A DNA stretch of 64,000 nucleotides from Bradyrhizobium sp. (GCF_016219575.1 NZ_JACRMG010000003.1:58372-122371); one strand, 5' to 3'. Positions 24,594 to 33,446 are shown, counted from the stretch's first letter. Translations and numbers: made by a program. The notes: generated by a model not told the origin, from the sequence alone.

Positions 24594-26363
24594 TCATCCG
24601 GTACGGGCGACGCTGCCTTGCGCCGCGCCGCGCGAAAGCCAGTTGGCGCCACCGATCAGGACGCCGAGCAATACGGTCTGCACCAGGCTGAAGGCTGCGG
24701 TCTTGCCGAGATTGCCGCCCTCGTAATAGTCGAGCAGCAGCACCGACATCACCATGGTCTTGCTGGTGTAGAGAAACAGCGACGAGCCGAGCTCGCGGAT
24801 TGCCAGTACGAATAGCAGCGTCATCGCAGCGAGCACGCCGGGGCTGGCGAGCGGCAGCACGATCGTCCTGATGGTGCCGAGCACGCCCTTGCCGCAAACC
24901 CAGGCCGCTTCTTCCAGTTCGCGGTGGATCTGCAGGAACGAGGTCGAAAGCGCCTTCACGGTATCGGGCATGAAGCGGGCGATGAAGGCGAGCGCCAGAA
25001 TCCAGATCGTGCCGTAGAGGCCGCCGGGTATGCCGATCCAGGCCCACAGATAGGCCACGCCGACCACGAGACCCGGGATCGCCACCGGAAGGGTCGATAT
25101 CAGGTCGATGCTGCGACGGCCGATCACATTGGTGCGGTGGATGGTGTAGCCGATGGCAAAGGCCAGCGCGCCGCCAACGACCGCGGTGATAACGCCGACT
25201 TCGACCGCGTTGTAGATCGAGCGCATCGTCAGCGGATTGTCGAAAATGCTCTCGAAATGCATCAGCGAGTACTGGCGCAGGTCGAACAGGCTCGAGACAT
25301 CGCGGATGAACATGAACTTGCGGAATGCGGCGACAATCAGCGCCAGCATCGGCAACACAACGACCGCAAGCAGATAGACCAGCGCGAGGCCAAAGGTGAA
25401 CCAGCGCCACGGCCCGAGGTCGAGGCTGCGCGGCCGGTAGGCCTTGCCGGCGACCGTGGTGTAGCTGCGGCCGCTCAGCACCCTCTGCTGCAGGTAGACC
25501 AGCCCACCGGTGACGACCATCAGGATCACCGCGACGGCGGCGGCCGTGTTGTAGAGCGGCGGCGACCAGTTGGTGAGTTTGAAGATGTAGGTCGTGAGTA
25601 CGTTCAGATTGATCGGCGCCCCCAGCACCGCTGGGATGCCGTAGATGCCGAGCATCACGATGAAGGAGAGCAGCATGCCCGAGACGATCGCGGGCATGAT
25701 CAGCGGAAACGTCACCGAGAACAATGTCGAGAAGGCGCTGGCGCCGGAAATCTCCGCGGCCTCTTCCAGGCTCGGATCCATGTTGCGCAGCGCCGACGAG
25801 GTGAACATGTAGACATAGGGCGCGTAATAGATGCCGAACACAAAGATCAGGCCCCACAGCGAATAGAAGTCGACGCGCCAGTCGAGCCCCACCCACTTGA
25901 ACATCGTGTTGATCAGCCCGGTCTTGGGCGAGCCCAGAATGGACCAGGCGACACCGGCGACCAGCGGCGGCGCGAACAGCGGCAGCAGGCTGGCGGCGGC
26001 GATAAATCCCCTGAACGGCGTGTTGGTGCGCACGACGATCCAGGAGAACGCGAGCCCGATCACCACGGCAATCAGCGTGCCGCCGCCGCAGGCAAGCAGC
26101 GTGTTGACCAGCGCTTCCGCGACGTTCGGATTGCCGAGCACGGCGAGGAAATTGCCGACCGACAAATGCGACAATTGAATGCCCTCGACGACGGGATTGA
26201 CGTCGGTCAGCGCGCCGACGAGCAGGAGCAGCATCGGATAGATCACGAGAAAGGCGAGGACCGCCAGCAACAGCGCAACCCAGGCGCCGGCCCACACACG
26301 CTGACGAATGCCCTCACTGGCGCCTCGCGTGACCTCGCTGCGCCGGTCCGCCTGCCCGTTCAA
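24594..26363 (-). CDS. ABC transporter permease with two fused membrane domains (FbpB-like)
   Basis: About 589 aa, roughly 12 membrane segments, made of two permease modules in one chain as in FbpB. Two EAA-type loops are visible: EEAAEISGASAFSTLFSVTFP and LEEAAWVCGKGVLGTIRTIVLP. No ATG lies near the first membrane segment. TTG at 26363 is chosen because GAGGGG stands six bases upstream; the frame itself runs further up to 26573 without support. First gene of the permease-binding protein-ATPase operon, divergent from the flavoprotein at 26705. Confidence 0.9.
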   Translation of the reverse strand: MNGQADRRSEVTRGASEGIRQRVWAGAWVALLLAVLAFLVIYPMLLLLVGALTDVNPVVEGIQLSHLSVGNFLAVLGNPNVAEALVNTLLACGGGTLIAVVIGLAFSWIVVRTNTPFRGFIAAASLLPLFAPPLVAGVAWSILGSPKTGLINTMFKWVGLDWRVDFYSLWGLIFVFGIYYAPYVYMFTSSALRNMDPSLEEAAEISGASAFSTLFSVTFPLIMPAIVSGMLLSFIVMLGIYGIPAVLGAPINLNVLTTYIFKLTNWSPPLYNTAAAVAVILMVVTGGLVYLQQRVLSGRSYTTVAGKAYRPRSLDLGPWRWFTFGLALVYLLAVVVLPMLALIVAAFRKFMFIRDVSSLFDLRQYSLMHFESIFDNPLTMRSIYNAVEVGVITAVVGGALAFAIGYTIHRTNVIGRRSIDLISTLPVAIPGLVVGVAYLWAWIGIPGGLYGTIWILALAFIARFMPDTVKALSTSFLQIHRELEEAAWVCGKGVLGTIRTIVLPLASPGVLAAMTLLFVLAIRELGSSLFLYTSKTMVMSVLLLDYYEGGNLGKTAAFSLVQTVLLGVLIGGANWLSRGAAQGSVARTG

Positions 26364-26704
26364 TGCGTTTCCCCTCGGCCGCGCAAACCCTGTTGTTGTC
26401 TTTTCCTGCACGGCAAGCAGGAAGCTTAGAGCAACGCCCGGTCGCGGCAAGTAGCAGAAAGTCGCGGCAAGAGCCGCCACGATCGGCCGATGGGCGTCAT
26501 CGGGGATTCCCGGGTCCGTATCAGGCATGGTGAAACTCCCCAAGGTCACGGATGATACCGGTTGTGGGGCCATGCAGGACGGGCCTAGTGGGCGTCCACG
26601 GCGGGCAATTGACAGCGCCGCCGGCGCTCACAACAATCGGGGCCAATCCAGAACAATTGTCGCGCCGCCCGGCGCCGACACGGCCAACTCCTGGGGAAGA
26701 TTGC
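26364..26704. other. 341-base divergent control region
   Basis: No gene seen. It holds two direct copies of GTCGCGGCAAG at 26441-26451 and 26461-26471, exactly 20 bases apart (about two helix turns), a small CCTGCACGGCAAGCAGG hairpin near 26405, and the promoter-like sequence listed at 26609-26637. Confidence 0.6.
26609..26637 (+). promoter_or_regulatory. Candidate sigma-70 promoter for the flavoprotein gene
   Basis: TTGACA (26609-26614), a 17-base spacer, then AACAAT (26632-26637; four of six match TATAAT). It lies 68 bases before the GTG start at 26705. The spacer contains a GCGCCGCCGGCGC palindrome that could bind a regulator. Confidence 0.45.
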
Positions 26705-28411
26705 GTGACAAGCAACGAATCCAACACTTACGAATGCGACGTGCTGATTGCGGGCTCCGGCTGCTCCGGCATGTCGGCCGCGGTCACCGCCGCGCATCAC
26801 GGCCTCAAGGTCCTCATCGTCGAGAAGGAGCCGAAGTTCGGCGGCACCACCGCGCGATCCGGCGGCTGGCTCTGGATCCCCGGCACTTCGCTGGCGCGGG
26901 CCTGGGGCATTGTCGAGAGTCCCGAGCAGGCCCGGACCTATTTGCGCCACGAGGCCGGCAACAGCTTTGACGCCGCGCGGGTCGATGCGTTCCTGAGCCA
27001 CGGCCCGGAGGCAGTCGATTTCTTCACCAGCAAGACGGCGTTGCGTTTCGACATGCCGCTGACCTTTCCGGATTATCACGCGGAAGCGCCGGGCGGCACG
27101 CAGGGCGGCCGCTCCATGGTGACACGGCCGTTCGACGGCCGCGAGCTCGGGCCGCTGATCAAGGACATCGGCATGCCGCTGCCGGAGCTCACGGTATTTG
27201 GCATGATGCTCGGCTCCGGCAAGGAGATCATCCATTTCATGCGCGCGACGAAGTCGCTAACCTCGGCGATCTATGTCGCCAAGCGGCTGTCGAAGCACTT
27301 CATGGACGTGATACGGCACGGCCGCGGCATGACGCTGACCAACGGCAATGCGCTGGCAGGGCGGCTCGCAAAATCGGCGCTCGATCTCAACGTCCCGCTC
27401 TGGCTTTCCTCTCCCGTGCGCGAACTGATCGTCGAGGACGGCGCCGTGCGCGGTGCCATCGTCGAGCGGGACGGCCGGCGCATCCGTGTCATCGCCAAAC
27501 GCGGCGTCGTGCTCGCCTGCGGCGGCTTCCCGCACGACGTCGCACGGCGCAAGGCGATGTTCCCGCATGCGCCGACCGGCAACGAACATTTTTCGCCCGG
27601 CCCGGTCGGCAACACCGGCGACGGCCTGCGGCTCGCGGAAACCGCCGGCGGCCGTGTCGAGGACACCCTGCCCAATGCCGCGGCCTGGGTGCCGGTCTCC
27701 ATCACCACGCGCAAGGACGGCAGCAAGGGCGTGATGCCGCACTTCATCGACCGCGCCAAGCCCGGCGTGATCGCGGTGACGCGCCAAGGCAAGCGCTTCG
27801 CCAATGAGGGTAACTCGTATCATGACTTCGTGCAGGACATGGTGAAGGCGGCCAGGCCCGGCGACGAACTCGCCGCGTTCCTGATCTGCGATCACACGAC
27901 GCTGCGCACCTACGGCCTCGGCTGCGTGCCGCCCTTCCCGATGCCGCTCGGCCATCACCTCAGGACCGGTTATCTCAAGCGCGGCGCAACGCTCGCTGAA
28001 CTCGCGAACGCGGCCAGCATCGACGCGAAGGGGCTCGAGGCGACGGTTGCCGCGTTCAACGCGAATGCCGTCAACGGCACCGACCCTGATTTCGGCAAGG
28101 GCTCGCGCGCCTACAACCGCTACCAGGGCGACGCGCAGCACGGGCCCAACCCTTGCGTCGCCCCGGTCGTGAACGGGCCGTTCTACGCCATCAAGATGGT
28201 GATCGGCGATCTCGGCACCTATGCCGGCATCAAGACCGACGCGCATGCGCGCGCGCTCGATGCGGGAGGCAGGGTGATCGAGGGCCTCTATGCCGCCGGC
28301 AACGACATGGCGAGCATCATGGGCGGCAACTATCCCGGCGCCGGCATCACGCTCGGGCCGGCGCTGACCTTCGGCTATATCGCCGGCAAGCACCTTGCGG
28401 GACGCGCGTAG
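26705..28411 (+). CDS. FAD-dependent oxidoreductase, 3-ketosteroid Delta1-dehydrogenase-like
   Basis: 568 aa flavoprotein of the fumarate reductase/KstD family. FAD motif GSGCSGMSAA near residue 18; the GGTTARSGGWLWIPG and RGVVLACGGFPHD blocks; C-terminal LYAAGNDMASIMGGNYPGAG carries the YPGxG found in the KstD active site (Tyr and Gly that polarise the 3-keto group). KstD removes C1/C2 hydrogens of 3-ketosteroids; many relatives act on other cyclic ketones, so the substrate is open. GTG at 26705 with GGGGAAG upstream is the start; no ATG fits. Its stop is four bases from the convergent small gene. Confidence 0.87.
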   Translation: MTSNESNTYECDVLIAGSGCSGMSAAVTAAHHGLKVLIVEKEPKFGGTTARSGGWLWIPGTSLARAWGIVESPEQARTYLRHEAGNSFDAARVDAFLSHGPEAVDFFTSKTALRFDMPLTFPDYHAEAPGGTQGGRSMVTRPFDGRELGPLIKDIGMPLPELTVFGMMLGSGKEIIHFMRATKSLTSAIYVAKRLSKHFMDVIRHGRGMTLTNGNALAGRLAKSALDLNVPLWLSSPVRELIVEDGAVRGAIVERDGRRIRVIAKRGVVLACGGFPHDVARRKAMFPHAPTGNEHFSPGPVGNTGDGLRLAETAGGRVEDTLPNAAAWVPVSITTRKDGSKGVMPHFIDRAKPGVIAVTRQGKRFANEGNSYHDFVQDMVKAARPGDELAAFLICDHTTLRTYGLGCVPPFPMPLGHHLRTGYLKRGATLAELANAASIDAKGLEATVAAFNANAVNGTDPDFGKGSRAYNRYQGDAQHGPNPCVAPVVNGPFYAIKMVIGDLGTYAGIKTDAHARALDAGGRVIEGLYAAGNDMASIMGGNYPGAGITLGPALTFGYIAGKHLAGRA

Positions 28412-28414
28412 CGA

Positions 28415-28852
28415 TCAAGCCCGCCGCAGGTCGGCCGGGCGCGCCTTGACGGGGTCGAGCAGCGACCAGTCGCCATCTTGCAACACGTAACCCTTCGGGA
28501 ACGGCGCGCGCAGGTCGAGGCCGAGCGAGCGCAGCACGCGGTCGTCGCGGTAGTAGCATTGCAGCACGACGCGGACGAGCGTGGCGGCAGCCGCGCCGCC
28601 CTTGGCCCGGAATTCCGTGGCGACTGCATCGCGCCTTGCCACATCGAGCGCGGCGAGCGGCTTGCCTGCTAGGCGCGCGAGATGATCGAGCGCCTTCTTT
28701 ACCAATTCAGAATCGCGGCCGAGCGTCTTCAGCATGTCGGCCTGTATCGCGGGGTCGTCCGCGCCTGGCACCTTATATTCGTCGCTCGCCGGGATGATCA
28801 TCGCAGCGATGGTGCGCAAGTCATCGCGCTGGGTTTGGCTCAGTTCGGACAT
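28415..28852 (-). CDS. Small partner protein of GMC oxidoreductase (gluconate 2-dehydrogenase subunit 3-like)
   Basis: 145 aa. The start at 28852 has GAGG five bases upstream, seven bases after the GMC oxidoreductase stop. The region DDLRTIAAMIIPASDEYKVPGADDP resembles the IIPA/PG motif of gluconate 2-dehydrogenase subunit 3, a small chaperone or electron-transfer partner always encoded next to a GMC enzyme. The usual Tat signal of that family is absent, so this pair may be cytoplasmic. Assignment rests on one motif, gene order and size. Confidence 0.7.
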   Translation of the reverse strand: MSELSQTQRDDLRTIAAMIIPASDEYKVPGADDPAIQADMLKTLGRDSELVKKALDHLARLAGKPLAALDVARRDAVATEFRAKGGAAAATLVRVVLQCYYRDDRVLRSLGLDLRAPFPKGYVLQDGDWSLLDPVKARPADLRRA

Positions 28853-28859
28853 CACTTCC

Positions 28860-30458
28860 TCAGTCAAAGAGATTGGCGAGACGCTGCTTCATCTGGTCGG
28901 CGATGTAGAGCGCGATGGCCTGGATGGTGGAGGTCGGGTTGACGCCGCCGGAGGTGACGAACACGCTGCCGTCGACGATGAAGAGGTTCTTCACGTCGTG
29001 GGAGCGGCCCCATTCGTTGACCACGGAGCGACCGGGATCGGTGCCCATCCGCGCGGTGCCGAGCAGATGCCAGCCGCCCCACGGGATCGGGTCGTTGGTG
29101 CAGATGTCGGTCGCGCCGGCAGCTTCGAGAATCTCCCGGCCGCGCGCCAGTCCGTGATCCATCATCTTGCGGCTGTTCTCGCTGATCGTGTAGTCGATCC
29201 TCGGCGCGGGAATGCCGTGCCCATCCTTCAGCACGGGATCGAGCGTGACGCGGTTATGCTCCTCGGGCAGATCCTCGCAGATCGCCGACACCGCGAGGCG
29301 ATGGCCATTGAGCTTGCGGAAAACGCGGTGGTGGTCCGCGCCCCACGGCAGAATACCCTTCTGTTCGCTAGCGACGGCTTCGAACACGGGCCCGGCGCCG
29401 CGGCCGAACTGGATGCCGTAGCCGCGGACGAAGCCGCGCGACAGATCGGTGTCATAAAACTCCTTGCTCCACAGGCAGGTCGGCGGCGCGCGGTTGGAGT
29501 CGGTCACCTCCTTCACGAAGCCGTAGACTTGCGCATAGGGATGGAACATCAGGTTCTTGCCGACCAGTCCGGATGAATTGGCCAGCCCATTCGGGAAGCG
29601 GCCGGAAACCGAGTTCAGCAGCAGCCGCGGCGTGCCGACGCCGTTGCAGGCGATGATGACCACCTCGGCCGGCTGGAACTGCTCGACGCCATCCTTGTCG
29701 TAGTAGACGACGCCGGAGGCCATGCCGTGCTCGTTGGTAAGGATCTCGCGCACGCGGCAATGTGTCTTGAGCTCGACACCGGCGCGGATCGCGTGCGGCC
29801 AATAGGTGATGTCGGTCGAGGCCTTGGCGCCCTGCGCGCAGGCCGGCGTGCAATGGCCGAGATTGATGCAGCGCGCCCTGCCCTCATAGTCCATCGTCGC
29901 GACCGTGGTGTCCGAGGGCCACCAGTGCCAGCCGAGCTTGTTCATGGCCTTGCCGATCAAAGGCCCCGAGAGCCCGAGCGGTTGTGGCGGCATCGGCGGA
30001 TGCGTCAGCGGCGAACGCGGATCGCCTGACAGCCCCGATACGCCCATCATGCGGTCGTTCTCTTCGAAGAACGGGGTCAGCGTGTCGTAGTCGATCGGCC
30101 AGTCGTCGGCGACGCCGTCCAGTGTCTTCACCTTGAAATCGGAGGGATGCAGCCGCGGCCAGTGCGCGGTGTACATGACCGTCGAGCCGCCCACGGCGTT
30201 GAAGTTCACGACCTTGATCGGCGAATTATCGTCGTTGATCGGATAGTCCTCGGGCCGGCCGCGAATGTTCGGGCTCGTCGCCCAGTCGCCGTAGAACTTC
30301 GCTTCCCAGTCGCGCCCGGTGCTGGGATATTCCGCCGGATTCATCCAGCCGCCCTGGTCGAGGCAGAGGATGTGCATCTTGGTGTCGGCCAGGCTCCACG
30401 CCACGGCGGCGCCCGAGGCACCGGCGCCGATGATGAGGACGTCAACGGGGTCGTTCAT
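28860..30458 (-). CDS. GMC family oxidoreductase
   Basis: 532 aa FAD enzyme oxidising an alcohol to a ketone or aldehyde. FAD motif GAGASGAAVAWSL near residue 11; NAVGGSTVMYTAHWPR; a Cys-containing stretch CINLGHCTPACAQGAKAS typical of the gluconate/sorbitol dehydrogenase branch; and the catalytic His block WHLLGTARMGTD with the C-terminal GGVNPTSTIQA. No signal peptide. It is encoded with a small subunit 3-like partner, so electrons may go to a carrier rather than oxygen. The P450 gene lies upstream on the same strand, separated by a palindromic repeat. Confidence 0.92.
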   Translation of the reverse strand: MNDPVDVLIIGAGASGAAVAWSLADTKMHILCLDQGGWMNPAEYPSTGRDWEAKFYGDWATSPNIRGRPEDYPINDDNSPIKVVNFNAVGGSTVMYTAHWPRLHPSDFKVKTLDGVADDWPIDYDTLTPFFEENDRMMGVSGLSGDPRSPLTHPPMPPQPLGLSGPLIGKAMNKLGWHWWPSDTTVATMDYEGRARCINLGHCTPACAQGAKASTDITYWPHAIRAGVELKTHCRVREILTNEHGMASGVVYYDKDGVEQFQPAEVVIIACNGVGTPRLLLNSVSGRFPNGLANSSGLVGKNLMFHPYAQVYGFVKEVTDSNRAPPTCLWSKEFYDTDLSRGFVRGYGIQFGRGAGPVFEAVASEQKGILPWGADHHRVFRKLNGHRLAVSAICEDLPEEHNRVTLDPVLKDGHGIPAPRIDYTISENSRKMMDHGLARGREILEAAGATDICTNDPIPWGGWHLLGTARMGTDPGRSVVNEWGRSHDVKNLFIVDGSVFVTSGGVNPTSTIQAIALYIADQMKQRLANLFD

Positions 30459-30470
30459 TCCAGTTCCTTC

Positions 30471-30556
30471 CGTCGTTCCGGGATGGTCCGAAAGACCAGA
30501 CCCGGAACCTCGAGATTCCGGGTTCGATGCTGCGCATCGCCCCGGAATGACAATTT
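30471..30556. repeat. Paired-hairpin intergenic repeat (TTCCGGG type)
   Basis: Two hairpins: GTTCCGGG (30475-30482) with CCCGGAAC (30501-30508), and ATTCCGGG (30515-30522) with CCCGGAAT (30541-30548). It fills the 103-base gap between the P450 stop and the GMC start. I recognise the family from Bradyrhizobium intergenic regions. It could uncouple or stabilise segments of a P450-GMC transcript. Confidence 0.8.
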
Positions 30557-30561
30557 CTTGC

Positions 30562-31794
30562 TCAGTTCACGATTCTCACAGGCAACGAGCGTATCCCGCG
30601 GATGAAGTTCGAATAGAGCCGCTGCGCCGGGCCCATGATCTCGAAACGGAGATCGCGTTGCAGGATTTCTTCCCACAAGATTCGAATCTGCTGCTCGGCG
30701 AGGCGGTCGCCGACGCAGCGATGGATGCCGGCGCCGAAGGAGAGATGTTGGCGCGGCTTGACGCGGTCGACGATGAACTCGTCGGCGCGCTCGATCTTGT
30801 CCTCGTCGCGATTGCCGGAAATGTACCACATCACGACCTTGTCGCCCTTGGCGATCCTGCGGCCGCACAGCTCGACGTCGCGGCGCGCGGTGCGGCGCAT
30901 GTGCAGCACCGGCGTCTGCCAGCGGATGATTTCGGAAACGAGGCTCGGAATCAGTTCGCGCTGCGCCCGCACTTTCTCGAACTCACCCGGATTCTCCATC
31001 AGCGCCATCAGCCCGCCGGTCATGGAATTGCGCGTGGTATCGTTGCCGCCGACGATCAACAGGCCGATCGTGCCGATGAATTCACGGGCGTCGAGATTTC
31101 TGGTTGCCTCCGAATGGGCCAGCATCGAGACGAGATCGAAGGTCGGTGGCGCATCGATCCGCGCATTCCACAATTTGCGGAAATACTCGCCCATCTTGAT
31201 CATCTCGGCGGTACGCTCCGCCTCGGAATGCACGACCGCATCGGGTGAAGCCACATTGGCGATCGCGACATCCGACCACCAGGTCAGTTTGGCGCGATCC
31301 TCCCAGGGGAAATCGAACAGCGTCGCCAGCATCATGTTGGTGAGGTCGGTCGATATCCGCTCGACCCAGTCGAATGTTTCGTTGCGCGGCAGCGCGTCGA
31401 GCACGGCGCAGGTACGCTTGCGGATGAGCGCCTCCAGATTGACCAGATTGGACGGCGCCACGATCGGCGCGACGGTGCGGCGCTGTGCGGTGTGACCGGG
31501 CGGGTCCATGCGGATGAAATTCGGACGCTCCTGCCCCTTGGGCTGGTCGGCGACCTGGATGCCGCCGAGCTCGGAGGCTGAAGAATATGTCTCGTGGTCG
31601 AGTTCGACGGCAAAGATGTCGTCGTAGCGCGTCACCGACCAGTACGGCCCGAACGGTGAGGTTTCGCAGTAATGCACGGGGTCTTCGCGGCGCAACCGGG
31701 CAAACAACGGCCGCCAGGTGTCGTCCTGATAGAGATGCGGGTCGCTCACGTCGATCGACGCAAGGCTGCGCTGCAATGCCTCTGCCCGGGCCAT
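30562..31794 (-). CDS. Cytochrome P450
   Basis: 410 aa, soluble bacterial P450. Heme-binding loop LSFGAGIHRCVGDRLAE, with the ligating Cys near residue 360; I-helix oxygen motif GGNDTTRN; K-helix ExxR as EIIRW. The GNDTTRN form is shared with CYP families acting on steroids and terpenoids (CYP125, CYP142, CYP108 from memory), which fits the ketosteroid-dehydrogenase-like gene nearby, but substrate cannot be decided. No ferredoxin or reductase gene is adjacent. On the same strand as the GMC oxidoreductase, upstream of it. Confidence 0.94.
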   Translation of the reverse strand: MARAEALQRSLASIDVSDPHLYQDDTWRPLFARLRREDPVHYCETSPFGPYWSVTRYDDIFAVELDHETYSSASELGGIQVADQPKGQERPNFIRMDPPGHTAQRRTVAPIVAPSNLVNLEALIRKRTCAVLDALPRNETFDWVERISTDLTNMMLATLFDFPWEDRAKLTWWSDVAIANVASPDAVVHSEAERTAEMIKMGEYFRKLWNARIDAPPTFDLVSMLAHSEATRNLDAREFIGTIGLLIVGGNDTTRNSMTGGLMALMENPGEFEKVRAQRELIPSLVSEIIRWQTPVLHMRRTARRDVELCGRRIAKGDKVVMWYISGNRDEDKIERADEFIVDRVKPRQHLSFGAGIHRCVGDRLAEQQIRILWEEILQRDLRFEIMGPAQRLYSNFIRGIRSLPVRIVN

Positions 31795-31974
31795 CGTCCC
31801 GCTCCCTCAGCCCGTCGCCGCTTGGCGGGCGATCAGCTCGGACACGACGATAGGGCGAGATGCCGCCGCGAGTAAAGCGGATGGAAATCGGTTCCGCCAT
31901 GCGGGAAATGCTGTGGATTTGCGTTGAGGCGCTGGCAATGACGGAGCCACACCCTCTCGTTCCCGCGGCATGAT

Positions 31975-32460
31975 TTGCCCGGGGTCTTGCATCTCGTTGG
32001 CCCTCTTTCCTTGAAGAGGGCGCAGGGAAAGCCGGGCGCTGGCTGCGCCCGCATTACCGTGTGCGAAGAGTGCTACAGAAGATGCACACGGGTTTGACAG
32101 GTACAGCCGAGACAACCCGGCTTTCCCCGCGCAACGGCTTTACGGCTTATACGTACTCTCCCCGGTGAGCGGCGTTTGTTGTCACCGTTGCGGCACCCGC
32201 ACAGGCAGGGCCGATAGACGCCACGGTCGCGGCGCCAGGACCATACGACTTCGCCGTACGCTGCCAACGTTTCGTCCGGCGAGATGAACCCACCTGACGC
32301 CGCAGCGTCCATCGCAACCCGCGCCAACGTTCGTGACGACCGCGAAGCGTCCCCTCATAGTGGCGCGGGCTGGGAGAGCGAATACCGTAAATCGGAATTC
32401 TTGTAAAGCGAAATATTTCGATACAGGGGCTTGACAGGAACCCCGCTGATTTGCCCGTCG
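31975..32460. repeat. Long structured intergenic repeat (about 0.5 kb), Bradyrhizobium type
   Basis: No gene seen in the 793-base gap 31795-32587. From about 31975 the sequence forms nested stems: CCCTCTT/AAGAGGG (32001-32020), an outer stem GGGAAAGCCGGG/CCCGGCTTTCCC (32025-32036 with 32116-32127), and inside it CCGTGTGC/GCACACGG (32057-32064 with 32084-32091). The following ~300 bases are unstructured by eye, ending in CGAAATATTTCG near 32410. A separate short hairpin CCCCGGC/GCCGGGG lies at 32487-32504. I recall closely similar ~0.5-kb elements in Bradyrhizobium genomes. Limits are approximate. Confidence 0.7.
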
Positions 32461-32587
32461 TGTCGGATTGGCAACACTGAGCGTCGCCCCGGCGAAGGCC
32501 GGGGCCCATGACCACGAATGCTCGGAGTTATAACGAGCGAAGCTCCAGCTCGCTTCAACAATCATCATCGCGCTGTCGGTAGACCAT

Positions 32588-33442
32588 TTACCGCCCGCGC
32601 TGCGCCAGAATCTTCTCCGCCGCGCGCAGATGCGGCTTGTCCAGCATCTTGCCGTCCATCTTGACGACCCCGGAGGGATTGCCGGCAAAGGCGGCGACTA
32701 CCCGCTCCGACCAGGCGATCTCCTCCTCCGTCGGCATGAAGGCGGCGTTGACGACGTCGACGTGTTTCGGGTGGATCACGGCTTTCGCGAGGAATCCATC
32801 GTGCCGCGCGGCGATCGACTCGGCCCTCAACGCCTCGAGGTCGTTGATGTCGGCGGCGATGGTGTCGATGGGCACCACGCCGGCGGCCGCGGCTGCGATC
32901 AGGCAGAGATCGCGCGCCAGCACGAACGGCGAGTTGAAGCGGCCGTCGGTGCGGTTGCGCGAGGCGCCGAGCGATGCCGCAAGGTCTTCCGCGCCCCACA
33001 TCATGCCCCACAGCCGCGGGCTCATGTTCTCGAAATCCATCAGCTTCAGCACGGCGCGCGCGGTCTCGGTCGCAACCGTCACGATCCGCGTGGTGCCCTG
33101 CTCGATGCCGGAGGCCGCCTCGAAGGCGTCGAGATAGAGCGCGAGCGTGTTGACGTCGGCAGCCCCTGCGCATTTCGGCAGCACGATGCCGTCGGGCCGG
33201 CCCGGCATCACGGCGGCGAGATCGCCGAGCGTCATGCCGGTATCGAGCGCGTTGACGCGGATATACATCTTCTGCGCGGGATTGCGGCTATCCAGCATCT
33301 GGCGGGTGATGGCGCGCGCGGCGACCTTGCCCTCCGGCGCGATGGAATCCTCGAGGTCGAGGATCAGGGCATCGGCCGCGGTCTTCTTCGCGCTTTCATA
33401 TTTCCGGACGCTGTCGCCGGGAACAAACAACATGGAACGCAT
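32588..33442 (-). CDS. CitE-like CoA ester lyase (HpcH/HpaI family; malyl/citramalyl-CoA lyase type)
   Basis: 284 aa. Cleaves a beta-hydroxyacyl-CoA to acetyl-CoA (or similar) and a keto acid, or the reverse. Seen: RSMLFVPGDSVRKYESAKK at the N-terminus, LDLEDSIAP, IRVNALDT, LPKCAG, ATETARAV, WGAEDLAASLG (Mg ligand Asp) and AVIHPKHVDVVN. Last gene of the liv/CoA-transferase run, four bases after the MaoC gene. CoA-transferase plus MaoC hydratase plus CitE lyase is the set used for itaconate, mesaconate or citramalate breakdown, so a branched C5 acid is one candidate substrate (inference). Confidence 0.9.
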   Translation of the reverse strand: MRSMLFVPGDSVRKYESAKKTAADALILDLEDSIAPEGKVAARAITRQMLDSRNPAQKMYIRVNALDTGMTLGDLAAVMPGRPDGIVLPKCAGAADVNTLALYLDAFEAASGIEQGTTRIVTVATETARAVLKLMDFENMSPRLWGMMWGAEDLAASLGASRNRTDGRFNSPFVLARDLCLIAAAAAGVVPIDTIAADINDLEALRAESIAARHDGFLAKAVIHPKHVDVVNAAFMPTEEEIAWSERVVAAFAGNPSGVVKMDGKMLDKPHLRAAEKILAQRGR

Positions 33443-33446
33443 CGCA

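Noticed and set aside
24568..26295. 575-codon second minus-strand frame over the FbpB-like permease
   Set aside because: Different frame from the permease, no membrane segments and extremely Arg-rich; the permease frame carries both EAA loops.
26705..31794. Steroid degradation cluster as a firm call
   Set aside because: No ring-cleavage (HsaC/TesB), KshA or Mce-type genes are present; only the KstD-like and P450 motifs hint at it, so it is kept as a hypothesis.
31975..32560. CRISPR array or tRNA cluster in the repeat-rich gap
   Set aside because: The stems differ in sequence and spacing, no regular repeat-spacer pattern exists, no cas gene is near, and no cloverleaf with tRNA consensus is seen.
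31807..32688. Small open frames inside the 31.8-32.6 kb gap
   Set aside because: They lie across the structured repeat, overlap each other in several frames and show no ribosome-binding site or motif.
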